Shown piece after piece: positions 34,447 to 47,784 of a DNA stretch of 64,000 nucleotides. The stretch spans positions 62,501 through 126,500 of the forward strand of contig CAWZYM010000410.1 of assembly GCA_963966185.1 (NCBI GenBank), in the 5' to 3' direction. This DNA comes from Rhabditoides inermis. Taxonomy: Eukaryota; Nematoda; Chromadorea; Rhabditida; Rhabditidae. The translations under genes and the position numbers were made by a program. The first letter of the stretch is position 1. Every line of letters starts with the position of its first letter. Below the pieces are notes generated by a model, which was not told the DNA's origin, ran no database searches, and saw nothing but the letters and a program-made list of their open reading frames with translations.

Positions 34447-36143
34447 GAAGGCGCTCCGGCGCGCCTCCGCGGTCAAAGCCTATCAGTAGATCCGTAATAA
34501 AAAATCGCAATATAATGATCACTGATACTGATATCTTTTCTCCGACTCTCTGATCGTTACTTTCTCGTATGCACATAGAAAGCGCTCCGGCACGCTTCGC
34601 GCGCCTCCGCAGTCAAAGCCGATCAGTAGATCAGTAATAATAAGAATATATTGATCATTGTTACTGATATGCATTCTCTCCGACTCTCTGATATTTCACT
34701 CTCTCGGATGCACATAGGAGGCGCTCCGGCACGCTTCGCGCGTCTCCGCGGTCAAAGTCTATCAGTAGATCAGTAATAATAAGAATATATTGATCACTGT
34801 TACTGATATGCATTTTCTCCGACTCTCTGATCGTTACTTTCTCGTATGCACATAGAAAGCGCTCCGGCACGCTTCGCGCGCCTCCGCGGTCAAAGTCTAT
34901 CAGTAGATCAGTAATAATAAGAATATATTGATCACTGTTACTGATATGCATTTTCTCCGACTCTCTGATCGTTACTTTCTCGTATGCACATAGAAAGCGC
35001 TCCGGCACGCTTCGCGCGCCTCCGCGGTCAAAGTCGATCAGTAGATCAGTAATAATAAGACTTTATTGATCACTGCTACTGATATGCATTTTCTCCTACT
35101 CTTTGATCTTTCACTCTCTTGTATGCACATAGAAAGCGCTCCGGTACGCTTCGCGCGCTTCCGCGGTCAACGTCGATCAGTAGATCAGTAATTATAACAA
35201 AAACATTGGTCACTGATACTGATATGCATTTTCTTCTACTCTCTGATATTTTACTCTCTCGAATGCACATGAAGGGCGCTCCGGCACGCTCCGCGCGCCT
35301 CCGCGGTCAAAGCCGATCAGTGGATCAGTAATTATAATAATACATCGATCACTGATACTGATATGCATTTTCTCCGACTCTCTGATTTTTTACTCTTTCC
35401 TATGCACATAGAAAGCGCTCCGGCACGCTCCGCGCGCCTCCGCGGTCAAAGTCGATCAGTAGATCAGCAATTATAATAATATATTGATCACTGCTACTGA
35501 TATGCATTCTCTCCTTCTCTCTGATCTTTCACTCTCTCGTATGCACATAGAAAACGCTCCGGCACGCTTCGCGCGCCCCCGCTGTCAAAGTCGATCAGTA
35601 GATCAGCAATTATAATAATATATTGATCACTGCTACTCATATGCATTCTCTCCTACTCTCTGATCTTTCACTCTCTCGTATGCACATAGAAAGCGCTCCG
35701 GCACGCTCCGCGCGCCCCCGCTGTCAAAGCCGATCAGTAGATCAGCAATTATAATATTATATTGATCACTGCTACTGATATGCATTCTCTCCTACTCTCT
35801 GATCTTTCACTTTCTCGTATGCACATAGAAAGCGCTCCGGCACGCTTCGCGCGCCTCCGCGGTCAAAGTCGATCAGTAGATCAGCAATTATAATAATATA
35901 TTGATCACTGCTACTGATTTGCATTCTCTTCTACTCTCTGATCTTTCACTCTCTCGTATGCACATAGAAAGCGCTCCGGCACGCTTCGCGCGCCTCCGCG
36001 GTCAAAGTCGATCAGTAGATCAGCAATTATAATAATATATTGATCACTGCTACTGATTTGCATTCTCTCCTACTCTCTGATCTTTCACTCTCTCGTATGC
36101 ACATAGAAAGCGCTCCGGCACGCTCCGCGGTAAAAGCCTATCA
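34447..36143 (+). repeat. satA array 9 (~12 monomers)
   Basis: Both ends match array 4 (17284-18150). The middle (about 35040-35860) contains about six extra monomers of ATTATAATAATAT type. The last two monomers (CTGATTTGCATTCTC) are again identical in type to those of array 4. Confidence 0.95.
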
Positions 36144-36219
36144 GTAGCTGGTTGACAATTACTATTTATTATAGATCTAAGTATAATTTATAGTTATCAC
36201 TGGTCTAATATTATAAAAT

Positions 36220-36261
<42 letters not shown>

Positions 36262-36307
36262 AGAAAAAAAATGATGGATTAGAAAAGGAGAGGGATGAGA
36301 AAAGGAG
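36144..36307 (+). repeat. Linker L with GA tract
   Basis: Same as 18151-18321 with a shorter GA run (about 36222-36257). Confidence 0.9.
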
Positions 36308-37181
36308 CTTACATAGTATTTCGCCTCGCCTCACTTCCCTGATTGAATATAGAATGACGTGAGTGCATATAGTTATGTTTTATTGTATTTACTCAGAATA
36401 TAGTAATCGCGCAGTTTGTTGGAGTGTGGTGAGCTGTTTCGTAGTGCGTGGTGATGTTCTCGCTCATTTGCACAATTGACTGTCTCTTTCTCTGACATCA
36501 GACAGACTGGCAGCTGGCGCACTCTCACCTCGCCACACTCTCTCGTCGCGGGGCAATAAAGTGGCGTCGATTAGAGGAATTTAATTGATAGCGGGCGTCA
36601 GAGGTCACAAAAAGATGCAAATTTTGGTAGAAGTGTAGTGGCCACCCATATACATGTTGTAGTGAAGGGAGACCTTACACGATTGCCTAGTTTTCTTGAA
36701 CAGCCCGCGACAACTGTTTGGTGTCGCCTCGCCTCGACTAAATCCCTTCGTGAAAGGAAACCAGGAGGAGTTATAAAAAGAATACGGGCAGATTTGTAGG
36801 TGATGGAGTGAAGAGGAGTGACGTCGAAACCGTTTTTCGATAGCTGAAGTCTGCGATTCGCAGTACTCGTTCTTGTAAGGTCTACTCGCCGCAGCCGATT
36901 CGCCAGTGACCCCTCTCCTCGCCTCACACACTATTTCGCCGCTTTTGTGTCTGACTCTCTCTGATTACGCGCTATTTCGTCGGACATTCTTGAGCTTATA
37001 GCTCCGCGGATATGAGAGATAAAGATCTGAAAATTGGAATCCTGCATCTCGGGACCGAGACCATCGGATTGATGTCACGTTTGGCTAGATAGGAGTAGTG
37101 GCTGGCGCGGTAGAGCGATGGACGTACAGACACCATAGGGCATTTTACACTTACACCAGACTAGCGCGCTTCGCGCGCTAG
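36308..37181 (+). repeat. Module M10 (full)
   Basis: Near-identical to M5. Hairpin 37161-37181. Downstream sequence is unlike that after M5. Confidence 0.95.
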
Positions 37182-37384
37182 ATGTAATAAGGATAAACAG
37201 ATAGAGGATGAAATTATCTATCGATTGATGTATTGATTGATATGATATGTAGTCTAGAAGCTAAGATAGAAAGAAAGAAGTTCTTCCTGCGCGATCACTC
37301 TACAAGACTCCTCCAGTAGATGATTATTAATCATGTTATGTTACAGTGTTATAAAAATATGTCAATAATGATTTGCACGCTTCT
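37182..37384 (+). repeat. Divergent spacer S10
   Basis: Retains ATCTATCGATTGATGTATTG and 'gtctagaag' but is otherwise diverged from other spacers. Closer to the degenerate spacer near 1695-1775. Confidence 0.7.
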
Positions 37385-38630
37385 TTGATACATAGGAGCT
37401 TTGGCAAGCTATCGCGCGCTTACGCTGTCAAAGTCTATAAAAACAGGTTGATAATTATTATATTTCTTTGATAACTGATCTACACTTTTCCAAGTTCATA
37501 GAAGACGCTCCGGCACGCTGCTGCGCGCATTCGCTGTCAAATTCTAAAAGTCTACAGTCGATAAGTAATGATTTTATTTATATATCACTGTTCTTCTCGC
37601 TGTCAAAACAGATTCTGTCAAATTCTAACGGTAAACTGTTGATAAGTCCAGATTTTTTTTATCACTGGTCTACTCTCTCTTTTGCTAATAAAAAGCGCTC
37701 CGTCACGCTGCCGCGAGCCTCCGCTAACAAAGATTATCAGTACATAGTTCGGTGGCATTAAATATTTTCATTCATATTACTGATCTACATTTTCTCGGTC
37801 TCACCGTCTCTCTGGTTCCGCTCTCACTCTTCCCTGCATTCATACAAACCGCTCCGGCACGCTCCGCCCACCTCCGCGTAAAAGTCTATCAGTAGATAAA
37901 TAATATTTTTTTTCATTGTTGCTCTTCCATTCATCCATCTTTCTGATCTTTCACTCTTTCTCATGCGCAAAGAAGGCGCTCCGGCACGCTGCCGCGCGCC
38001 TTCGCGTAAAAGTCTATAAGTAGATCAATAATAATATTTTTTTATTATTTCACGATTTATCCATCTTTCTGATCTTTCACTCTTTCTCATGCGCATACAT
38101 AGAAGGCGCTCCGGCACGCTGCCGCGCACCTCCGCGTAAAAGTCTATAATTAGATCAATAATAAAATGTTTTCTTTATTATTTCACGATTTATCCATCTT
38201 TCTGATCTTTCACTCTTTCTCACGCGCATAGAAGGCGCTCCGGCACGCTGCCGCGCGCCTCCGCGTAAAAGTCTATAATTAGATCAAAAATAATATTTTT
38301 TCTTTATTATTTCACAATTTATCCATCTTTCTGATCTTTCACTCTTTCTCATGCGCATAGAAGGTGCTCCGGCACGCTGCCGCGCACCTCCGCGTAAAAG
38401 TCTATCAGTAGATCAATAATAATATTTTTCATTAGTAATCTACGATTTACTGATTTTTCACTCTTTTTTATGCGCATAGAAGGCGGCACGCAGCCGCGCT
38501 ATCAAAATCTATTAAAATTTTTGATAATTGCTATATTGTAATATTTATCTTTTCACTTTTCTACATTTTGCTATGCCCAATATAGAGGGAGGAGGAGACA
38601 AAGTGGTGAAGGAATCCGGCACGCTCCGGC
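37385..38630 (+). repeat. Degenerate satA relics (~9 units)
   Basis: Diverged units with GC boxes such as CGCTCCGGCACGCTGCCGCG and AT-rich remainders unlike normal satA. Four units at 37975, 38105, 38234 and 38363 have a ~129-bp period. Probably an older, unhomogenised satA lineage. Confidence 0.8.
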
Positions 38631-39963
38631 GGTCAAATCCTATCAGTAGCTGGTTGACAATGATTAGTTATCACGGATCTAATATTATAAAATCTCTACT
38701 CTCGCCTTTGATCACAGACAGCCGCTCCGCGCACCTCAGCGGTAAAATTCTATCAGTAGCTGTCTGTGATCAAAGGCGAGAGTTATTATTCATCACGGAT
38801 CTAATATTATAAAATCTCTACTCTCGCCTTTGATCACAGACAGCCGCTCCGCGCGCCTCCGCGGTCAAATCCTATCAGTAGCTGGTTGACAATGATTAGT
38901 TATCACGAATCTAACATTATAAAATCTCTACTCTCGCCTTTGATCACAGACAGCCGCTCCGCGCGCCTCCGCGGTCAAATCCTATCAGTAGCTGGTTGAC
39001 AATGATTAGTTATCACGAATCTAACATTATAAAATCTCTACTCTCGCCTACGATCATAGACATCCGCTCCGCGCGCCTCCGCGGTCAAATCCTATCAGTA
39101 GCTGGTTGACAATGATTAGTTATCACGGATCTAATATTATAAAATCTCTACTCTCGCCTTTGATCACAGACAGCCGCTCCGCGCGCCTCCGCGGTCAAAT
39201 CCTATCAGTAGCTGGTTGACAATGATTAGTTATCACGAATCTAACATTATAAAATCTCTACTCTCGCCTTTGATCACAGACAGCCGCTCCGCGCGCCTCC
39301 GCGGTCAAATCCTATCAGTAGCTGGTTGACAATGATTAGTTATCACGAATCTAACATTATAAAATCTCTACTCTCGCCTTTGATCACAGACAGCCGCTCC
39401 GCGCGCCTCCGCGGTCAAATCCTATCAGTAGCTGGTTGACAATGATTAGTTATCACGGATCTAATATTATAAAATCTCTACTCTCGCCTTTGATCACAGA
39501 CAGCCGCTCCGCGCGCCGCCGCGGTCAAATCCTATCAGTAGCTGGTTGACAATGATTAGTTATCACGGATCTAATATTATAAAATCTCTACTCTCGCCTT
39601 TGATCACAGACAGCCGCTCCGCGCGCCTCCGCGGTCAAATCCTATCAGTAGCTGGTTGACAATGATTAGTTATCACGAATCTAACATTATAAAATCTCTA
39701 CTCTCGCCTTTGATCACAGACAGCCGCTCCGCGCGCCTCCGCGGTCAAATCCTATCAGTAGCTGGTTGACAATTATTAGTTTTCACGGATCTAATATTAT
39801 AAAATATCTACTCTCGCCTATGATCATAGACAGCCGCTCCGCGCGCCTCCGCGGTCAAATCCTATCAGTAGCAGGTTGAAAATGGTTAGTTATCACGGAT
39901 CTAATATTATAAAATATCTACTCTCGCCTACGATCATAGACATCCGCTCCGCGCGCCTCCGCG
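38631..39963 (+). repeat. satB array (~12 monomers) with inverted fragment
   Basis: Clean 110-bp period (GCTGGTTGAC at 38881, 38991, 39101, 39211). CCTCCGCGGTCAAATCC subtype. One monomer contains a 23-nt inverted segment at 38760-38782. Ends by fusing the GC box directly to satA ('cctccgcgcagtaataataag'). Confidence 0.95.
38760..38782 (-). repeat. Inverted 23-nt satB fragment
   Basis: Exact reverse complement of 38699-38721 in the preceding monomer. It replaces the GGTTGACAATGA part of its own monomer. With its source it forms a 23-bp-arm hairpin with a 38-nt loop. Confidence 0.95.
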
Positions 39964-40745
39964 CAGTAATAATAAGAATAAATTGATCCTGCTACTGATA
40001 TGCATTTTCTTCGACTCTCTGATCGTTCACATTCTCGTATGCACATAGAAAGCGCTCCGGCACGCTCCGCGCGCCTTCGCGGTCAAAGTATATCAGTAAT
40101 AATAAGAATATATTGATCACTGCTACTGATATGACTTTTCTCCGACTCTCTGATCGTTCACTTTCTCGTATGCACATAGAAAGCGCTCCGGCACGCTTCG
40201 CGCGCCTCCGCGGTCAAAGTATATCAGTAGATCAGTAATAATAAGAATATATTGAACACTGATACTGATATGACTTTTTTCTGACTCTCTGATCGTTCAT
40301 TTTCTCGTATGCACATAGAAAGCGCTCCGGCACGCTTCGCGCGCCTCCGCGGTCAAAGTATATCAGTAGATCAGTAATAATAAGAATATATTGAACACTG
40401 ATACTGATATGACTTTTCTCCGACTTTCTGATCCTTCATTTTCTCGTATGCACATAGAAAGCGCTCCGGCACGCTCCGCGGTCATAGCTTATCAGTATTT
40501 CAGTGATAAAAATAATAATAAAATGATCACTGATACTGTTATGCATTTTCTCCTACTCTCTCATATTTTACTTTCTCGTATAAACATAGAGGGCGCTCCG
40601 GCACGCTTCGCACGCCTCCGCGGTCAAAGCCGATCATTAGATCAGTAATAATTGATCACTGATACTGATATGCATTCTCTCCTACTCTCTGATCTTTCAC
40701 TCTCTCGTATGCACATAGAGGGCGCTCCGGCACACTCCGCGGTAA
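39964..40745 (+). repeat. satA array 11 (~6 monomers)
   Basis: Monomers with GATATGACTTTTCTCCGA and AATAATAAGAATAT, then CACTGATACTG types; ends in the short GC box. Confidence 0.95.
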
Positions 40746-40759
40746 AATATTATAAAATA

Positions 40760-40825
<66 letters not shown>

Positions 40826-40867
40826 GAAAAAAGAGGGATGAGAAAAGGAGAGCGATGAGAAAAGGAG
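40746..40867 (+). repeat. Shortened linker and GA tract
   Basis: 'cggtaaaatattataaaata' fusion as at 26714, then about 60 bp of pure GA. Confidence 0.9.
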
Positions 40868-41746
40868 GTTACATAGTATTCCGCCTCGCCTCACTTCCCT
40901 GATTGAATATAGAATGTCGTTAGTGCATACAGTTTTATTTGTATTGTATTTGCTCAGGATATAGAATTTGCACCGTTTGTTGGAAGTGTGGTGAGCTGTT
41001 TCGTAGTGCATGGTAATGTTCTCGCTCATTTGCACAGTTTACTGTCTCTTTCTCTGGCATCAGACAGACTGGCAGCTGGCGCACTCTCACCTCGCCACAC
41101 TCTCTCGTCGCGGGGCAATAAAGTGGCGTCGATTAGAGGAATTTAATTGATAGCGAGCGTCAGAGGTCACAAAAAGATGCAAATTTTGGTAGAAGTGTAG
41201 TGGCCACCTATTTGCATGTTGTAGTAAAAGGAGACCTTACACGGTTGCCTAGTTTTCTTGAACAGCCCGCGACAACTGTTTGGTGTCGCCTCGCCTCGAC
41301 TAAATCACTTCGTGAAAGGAAACCAGGAGGAGTTATAAAAAGATTACGGGCAGATTTGTAGGTGAGGGAGTGTAGAGGAGTGACGTGAAAACCGTTTTTC
41401 GATAGCTGAAGTCTGCGATTCGCAGTACTCGTTCTTGTAAGGTCTACTCGCCGCACCCGATTCGTCAGTGACCCGTCTCTTCATCTGACACACTATCTCG
41501 CTGCTTTTCTGTCTGACTCTCTCGGATTACGCGCTATTTCGTCGGACCTTCTTGAGCTTATAGCTCCGCGGATATGAGAGATAAAGATCTGAAAATTGGA
41601 ATCCTGCATCTCGGGACCGAGACCATCGGATCGATGTCACGTTTGGCTAGATAGGAGGTAGTGGGTGGCGCGTGTTAGAGCGATGGACGTACGGAAACCA
41701 TAGGGCATTTTGCACTTACACCCGACTAGCGCGCTTCGCGCGCTAG
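40868..41746 (+). repeat. Module M11 (full)
   Basis: Full module of the M7 start type ('aatgtcgttagtgcatacag'). TGACGTGA replaces TGACGTCG. Tail GATGGACGTACGGAAACC. Hairpin 41726-41746. Confidence 0.95.
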
Positions 41747-41997
41747 AAGTATAGTTATAAAAAAAGGAGAAAATTATCTATCGATTGATATATAGATTGA
41801 CTTGATTTGTGGTCTGGAAGTGCTATTAGGAGCTGTGCTAGAAGTGCTGTTGTCAGTCTTTCAGTAGATGAACTGATCTTTATTTTTTTTCCTTTTTTGT
41901 TTTTCAGTAGTTTTTAATAATTAGAAAGTGTCACAGTCTATCAGTATCTGGTTGATAGTATCTGGTTGACTGCTTTTCCACAGTTGTTTTTACTATG
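41747..41997 (+). repeat. Spacer S11
   Basis: S variant starting 'aagtatagttataaaaaaag', with 'ctttcagtagatgaactgat'. Confidence 0.9.
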
Positions 41998-44900
41998 CTC
42001 ATAGAGGGCGCTCCGGCACGCTTCGCGGTCAGAGCCTATCAGTAGATCAGTAATAAAAATATTAATATGATGATCACTGATACTGATATGCATTTCTCTC
42101 CTACTCTCTGATCTTTTACTCTTTCGTATGCACACAGAGGCGCTCCGGCACGCTTCGCGTGCCTCCGCGGTCAAAGCCGATCAGTAAATCAGTAATCATA
42201 ATAATATACTGATCACTGATACTGATATGCCTTCTCTCCTACTCTCTGATCTTTTACTCTCTCGTACGCACATAGAAAGCGCTCCGGCACGCTTCGCGCG
42301 CCTCCGCGGTCAAAGCCGATCAGTAAATCAGTAATTATAGTAATATACTGATCACGGATACTGATATGCCTTCTCTCCTACTCTCTGATCTTTTATACTC
42401 TCTCGTATGCACATGGAGGGCGCTCCGGCACGCTTCGCGGCCTCCGCGGTCAAAGCCGATCAGTAAATCAGTAATCATAATAATATACTGATCACTGATA
42501 CTGATATGCCTTCTCTCCTACTCTCTGATCTTTTACTCTCTCGTACGTACATAGAAAGCGCTCCGGCACGCTTCGCGCGCCTCCGCGGTCAAAGCCGAGA
42601 TCAGTAAATTAGTAATTATAGTAATATACTGATCACGGATACTGAAATGCCTTCTCTCCTACTCTCTGATCTTTTACTCTCTCGTATGCACATGGAGGAG
42701 CGCTCGCGGCACGCTTCGCGGGCCTCCGCGGTCAAAGCCGATCAGTAAATCAGTAATCATAATAATATACTGATCACTGATACTGATATGCCTTCTCTCC
42801 TACTCTCTGATCTTTTACTCTCTCGTGCGCACATAGAAAGCGCTCCGGCACGCTTCGCGCGCCTCCGCGGTCAAAGCCGATCAGTAGATCAGTAATCATA
42901 ATAATATACTGATCACTGATACTGATATGCCTTCCCTTCTACTCTCTGATCTTTTACTCTCTCGTATGCACATTGGAGGGCGCTCCGGCACGCTTCGCGG
43001 GCCTCCGCGGTCAAAGCCGATCAGTAAATCAGTAATCATAATAATATACTGATCACTGATACTGATATGTCCTTTCCTCCTACTCTCTGATCTTTGACTC
43101 TCTCGTATGCACATGGAGGGCGCTCCGGCACGCTTCGCGGGCCTCCGCGGTCAAAATATATCAGTAGATCAGTAATAGTAAGAATGCATTGATCACTGCT
43201 ACTGATATGAATTTTCTCCGACTCTCTGATCGTTCACTTTCTCGTATGCACATAGAAAGCGCTCCGGCACGCTCCGCGCGCCTCCGCGGTCAAAATATAT
43301 CAGTAGATCAGTAACAGTAAGAATGCACTGATCACTGCTACTGATATGAATTTTCTCCGACCTTCTGATCTTTCACTCTCTCGTATGCACATAGAAAGCG
43401 CTCCGGCACGCTCCGCGCGCCTCCGCGGTCAAAAATATATCAGTAGATCCGTAATAGTAAAGAATGCATTGATCACTGCTACTGATATGAAATTATCTCC
43501 GACTCTCTGATATTACACTCTCTCCTATGCCTTTAGAGGACGCTCCGGCACGCTACGCGCGCCTCCGCGGTCAAAGCCGATCAGTATATCAGCAATTTTA
43601 ATAATATATTGATCACTGCTACTGATATGCATTCTCTCCGACTTTCTGATCTTTCACTCTCTCGTATGCACATAGAAAGCGCTCCGGCACGCTCCGCGCG
43701 CCTTCGCGGTCAAAATATATCAGTAGATCAGTAATAGTAAGAATGCATTGATCACTGCTACTGATATGAATTTTCTCCGACTCTCTGATCGTTCACTTTC
43801 TCGTATGCACATAGAAAGCGCTCCGGCACGCTCCGCGCGCCTCCGCGGTCAAAATATATCAGTAGATCAGTAACAGTAAGAATGCACTGATCACTGCTAC
43901 TGATATGAATTTTCTCCGACCTTCTGACCTTTCACTCTCTCGTATGCACATAGAAAGCGCTCCGGCACGCTCCGCGCGCCTCCGCGGTCAAAATATATCA
44001 GTAGATCCGTAATAGTAAGAATGCATTGATCACTGCTACTGATATGAATTATCTCCGACTCTCTGATATTACACTCTCTCCTATGCCTTTAGAGGACGCT
44101 CCGGCACGCTACGCGCGCCTCCGCGGTCAAAGCCGATCAGTACATCAGTAATTATAATAATATATTGAACACTGATACTGATATGCATTTTCTCTGACTC
44201 TCTGATCTTTTACTCTTTCGTTTGTACATAGAAGGCGCTCTGGCACGCTTCGCGCGCCTCCGCGGTCAAAGCCGATCAGTAGATCAGTAATTATAATAAT
44301 ATATTGATCACTGATACTGATATGCATTCTCTCCTACTCTCTGATCTTTCACTCTCTCGTATGCACATAAAGGGCGCTCCGGCACGCTTCGCGCGCCTCC
44401 GCGGTCAAAGTATATCAGTATATCAGTAATAATAAGAATATATTGATCACTGCTACTGATATGAATTTTCTCCGACTCTCTGATCGTTCATTCCTCGTAT
44501 ACACATAGAAAGCGCTCCGGCACGCTACGCGCGCCTCCGCGGTCAAAGCCGATCAGTACATCAGTAATTATAATAATATATTGAACACTGATACTGATAT
44601 GCATTTTCTCTGACTCTCTGATCTTTTACTCTTTCGTTTGTACATAGAAGGCGCTCTGGCACGCTTCGCGCGCCTCCGCGGTCAAAGCCGATCAGTAGAT
44701 CAGTAATTATAATAATATATTGATCACTGATACTGATATGCATTCTCTCCTACTCTCTGATCTTTCACTCTCTCGTATGCACATAAAGGGCGCTCCGGCA
44801 CGCTTCGCGCGCCTCCGCGGTCAAAGTATATCAGTATATCAGTAATAATAAGAATATATTGATCACTGCTACTGATATGAATTTTCTCCGACTCTCTGAT

Positions 44901-46337
44901 CGTTCATTCCTCGTATACACATAGAAAGCGCTCCGGCACGCTTCGCGCGCCTCCGCGGTCAAAGCCGATCAGTAGATCAGTAATTATAATAATATATTGA
45001 ACACTGATACTGATATGCATTCTCTCCTACTCTCTGATATTTTACTCTTTCGTATGCACATAGAGGGCGCTCCGACACGCTTCGCGCGCCTCCGCGGTCA
45101 AAGTCGATCAGTAGATCAGTACTTATGATAATACATTGTTCACTGATACTGATATGCGTTTTCTCCGACTCTCTGATCTTTTACTCTTTCGTATGCACAT
45201 AGAAGGCGTTCTGGCACACTCCGCGGTAAAAGCATATCAGTAGCTGGTTGGCAAATATAATGATCACTGATACTGATATGCATTTTCTCCTACTCTCTGA
45301 TATTTTACTCTCTCGTATGCACATAGAGGGCGCTCTGGCACGCTTCGCGCGCCTCCGCGGTCAAAGCCGATCAGTAGATCAGTAATTATAATAATACATT
45401 GATCACTGATACTGATATGCATTTTCTCCGACTCTCTGATTTTTCACTCTTTCATATGCACATAGAAGGCGCTCCGGCACGCTTCGCGCGCCTCCGCGGT
45501 CAAAGCCGATCAGTATATCAGTAATTATAATGAAACATTGATCACTGCTACTGATATGAATTTTCTCCGACTCTCTGATCTTTCACTCTCTCGTATGCAC
45601 ATAGAAAGCGATCCGGCACGCTCCGCGCGCCTCCGCGGTCAAAATATATCAGTAGATCAGTAATAGTAAGAATACATTGATCACTGCTACTGATATGAAT
45701 TTTCTCCGACTCTCTGATCTTTCACTCTCTCGTATGCACATAGAAAGCGCTCCGGCACGCTCCGCGCGCCTCCGCGGTCAAAATATATCAGTAGATCAGT
45801 AATAGTAAGAATGCATTGATCACTGCTACTGATATGAATTTTCTCCGACTCTCTGATCGTTCACTTTCTCGTATGCACATAGAAAGCGCTCCGGCACGCT
45901 CCGCGCGCCTCCGCGGTCAAAATATATCAGTAGATCAGTAACAGTAAGAATGCACTGATCACTGCTACTGATATGAACTTTCTCCGACCTTCTGATCTTT
46001 CACTCTCTCGTATGCACATAGAAAGCGCTCCGGCACGCTCCGCGCGCCTCCGCGGTCAAAATATATCAGTAGATCCGTAATAGTAAGAATGCATTGATCA
46101 CTGCTACTGATATGAATTATCTCCGACTGTCTGATATTACACTCTCTCCTATGCCTTTAGAGGACGCTCCGGCACGCTACGCGCGCCTCCGCGGTCAAGG
46201 CCGATCAGTACATCAGTAATTATAATAATATATTGAACACTGATACTGATATGCATTCTCTCCTACTCTCTGATCTTTCACTCTCTCGTATGCTCATAGA
46301 GGGCGCTCCGGCACACTCCGCGGTAAAAGCCTATCAG
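41998..46337 (+). repeat. satA array 12 (~31 monomers, with higher-order repeats)
   Basis: Largest satA array. Higher-order duplications include a 416-bp (3-monomer) tandem duplication around 44125-44540/44541-44956. A marked monomer (CCTATGCCTTTAGAGGACGC) recurs at 43531, 44087 (556 bp = 4 monomers) and 46155. The 42.2-43.1 kb part carries a TGATATGCCTTCTCTCC subtype. Confidence 0.95.
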
Positions 46338-46429
46338 TAGCTGGTTGACAATTTTTATTTATTAGAGATACAAAAATACTTTACAGTTATCACTGGTCTT
46401 ATATTATAAAATCTAAGCGAGCGAGAGAG

Positions 46430-46495
<66 letters not shown>

Positions 46496-46664
46496 ATGAG
46501 CAGCTGGTTGACAATTATTATTATTTTTAGATCCCAGTAGACTTCATAGTTACCAATAATCTAAAATCATAATATATAAGAGAGAGATAGAGGAAGAGAG
46601 GGAGAGAGAGAGAGAGAGACGTGAGAAGAGAGGGATAAGTAAAGGAGAGAGATGAGAAAAGGAG
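46338..46664 (+). repeat. Linker L, two copies with GA tracts
   Basis: First linker at about 46338 with a GA tract to about 46490, second at about 46500 (ATTATTATTTTTAGATCCCA) with a GA tract to about 46620. Confidence 0.9.
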
Positions 46665-47527
46665 GTTACATAGTATTTCGCCTCGCCTCACTTCTATGAT
46701 TGAATATAGAATGACGTGAGTGCATATAGTATTGTTTTATTGTATGTGCTCAGAAAATAGTTTGTTGGAGTGTGGTGAGCTGTTTCGTAGTGCATGGTGA
46801 TACTCTCGCTCATTTGCACAATTGACTGTCTCTTTCTCTGACATCAGACAGACTGGCAGCTGGCGCACTCTCACCTCGCCACACTCTCTCGTCGCGGGGC
46901 AATAAAACGACGTCGATTAGAGGAATTTAATTGATTGCAGGCGTCAGAGGTCACAAAAAGATGCCAATTTCGGTAGAAGTGTAGTGGCCACCTATTTGCA
47001 TGTTGTAGTAAAGGGAGACCTTACACAATTGCCTAGTTTTCTTGAACAGCCCGCGACAACTGTTTGGTGTCGCCTCGCCTCGACTAAATCACTTCGTGAA
47101 AGGAAACCAGGAAGATTTATAAAAAGATTACGGGCAGATTTGTAGGTGAGGGAGTTTAGAGGAGTGACGTGAAAACCGTTTTTCGATAGCTGAAGTCTGC
47201 GATTCGCAGTACTCGTTCTTGTAAGGTCTACTCGCCGCACCCGATTTGCCAGTGACCCGTCTCTTCATCTGACACACTATTTCGCCGCTTTTGTGTCTGA
47301 CTCTCTCTGATTACGCGCTATTTCGTCGGACTTTCTGAAGCTTATAGCTCCGCGGATATGAGAGATAAAGGGCTGAAAATTGGAATCCTGCATCTCGGGA
47401 CCGAGACCATCGGATCGATGTCACGTTTGGCTAGATAGGAGTGGTGGGTGGCGCGGTAGAGCGATGGACGGACGGAAACCATAGGGCATTTTGCACTTAC
47501 ACCCGACTAGCGCGCTTCGCGCGCTAG
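46665..47527 (+). repeat. Module M12 (full)
   Basis: Full module with a ~17-bp deletion before GTTTGTTGGAGTG. TGACGTGA variant. Tail GACGGACGGAAACC. Hairpin 47507-47527. Confidence 0.95.
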
Positions 47528-47784
47528 AAATATAGGTATAAAATAGAGGAGAAAATTATCTATCGATTGATATATAGATTGACTTGATATGTGCTCTGGA
47601 AGTGCTATTAGGAGCTGTGCTAGAAGTGCTGTTGTCAGTCTTTCAATAGATGACTGATCTTTATTTATTTCCTTTTTTTATTTTTCAGTAGTTTCAAGTA
47701 TTTAGAAAGTGTCACAATCTATCAGTATCTGGTTGATAGTATCTGCTTGACTGCTCATCTACAGATGTTATATTTACTATGCTC
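47528..47784 (+). repeat. Spacer S12
   Basis: Matches S1 and S2 although M12, M1 and M2 differ in body, linker and tail. Confidence 0.9.

Noticed and set aside
4441..46337. Regularly spaced short repeats resembling a CRISPR array
   Set aside because: The intervals between GC boxes are not unique spacers but homologous satellite sequence; the window is eukaryotic.
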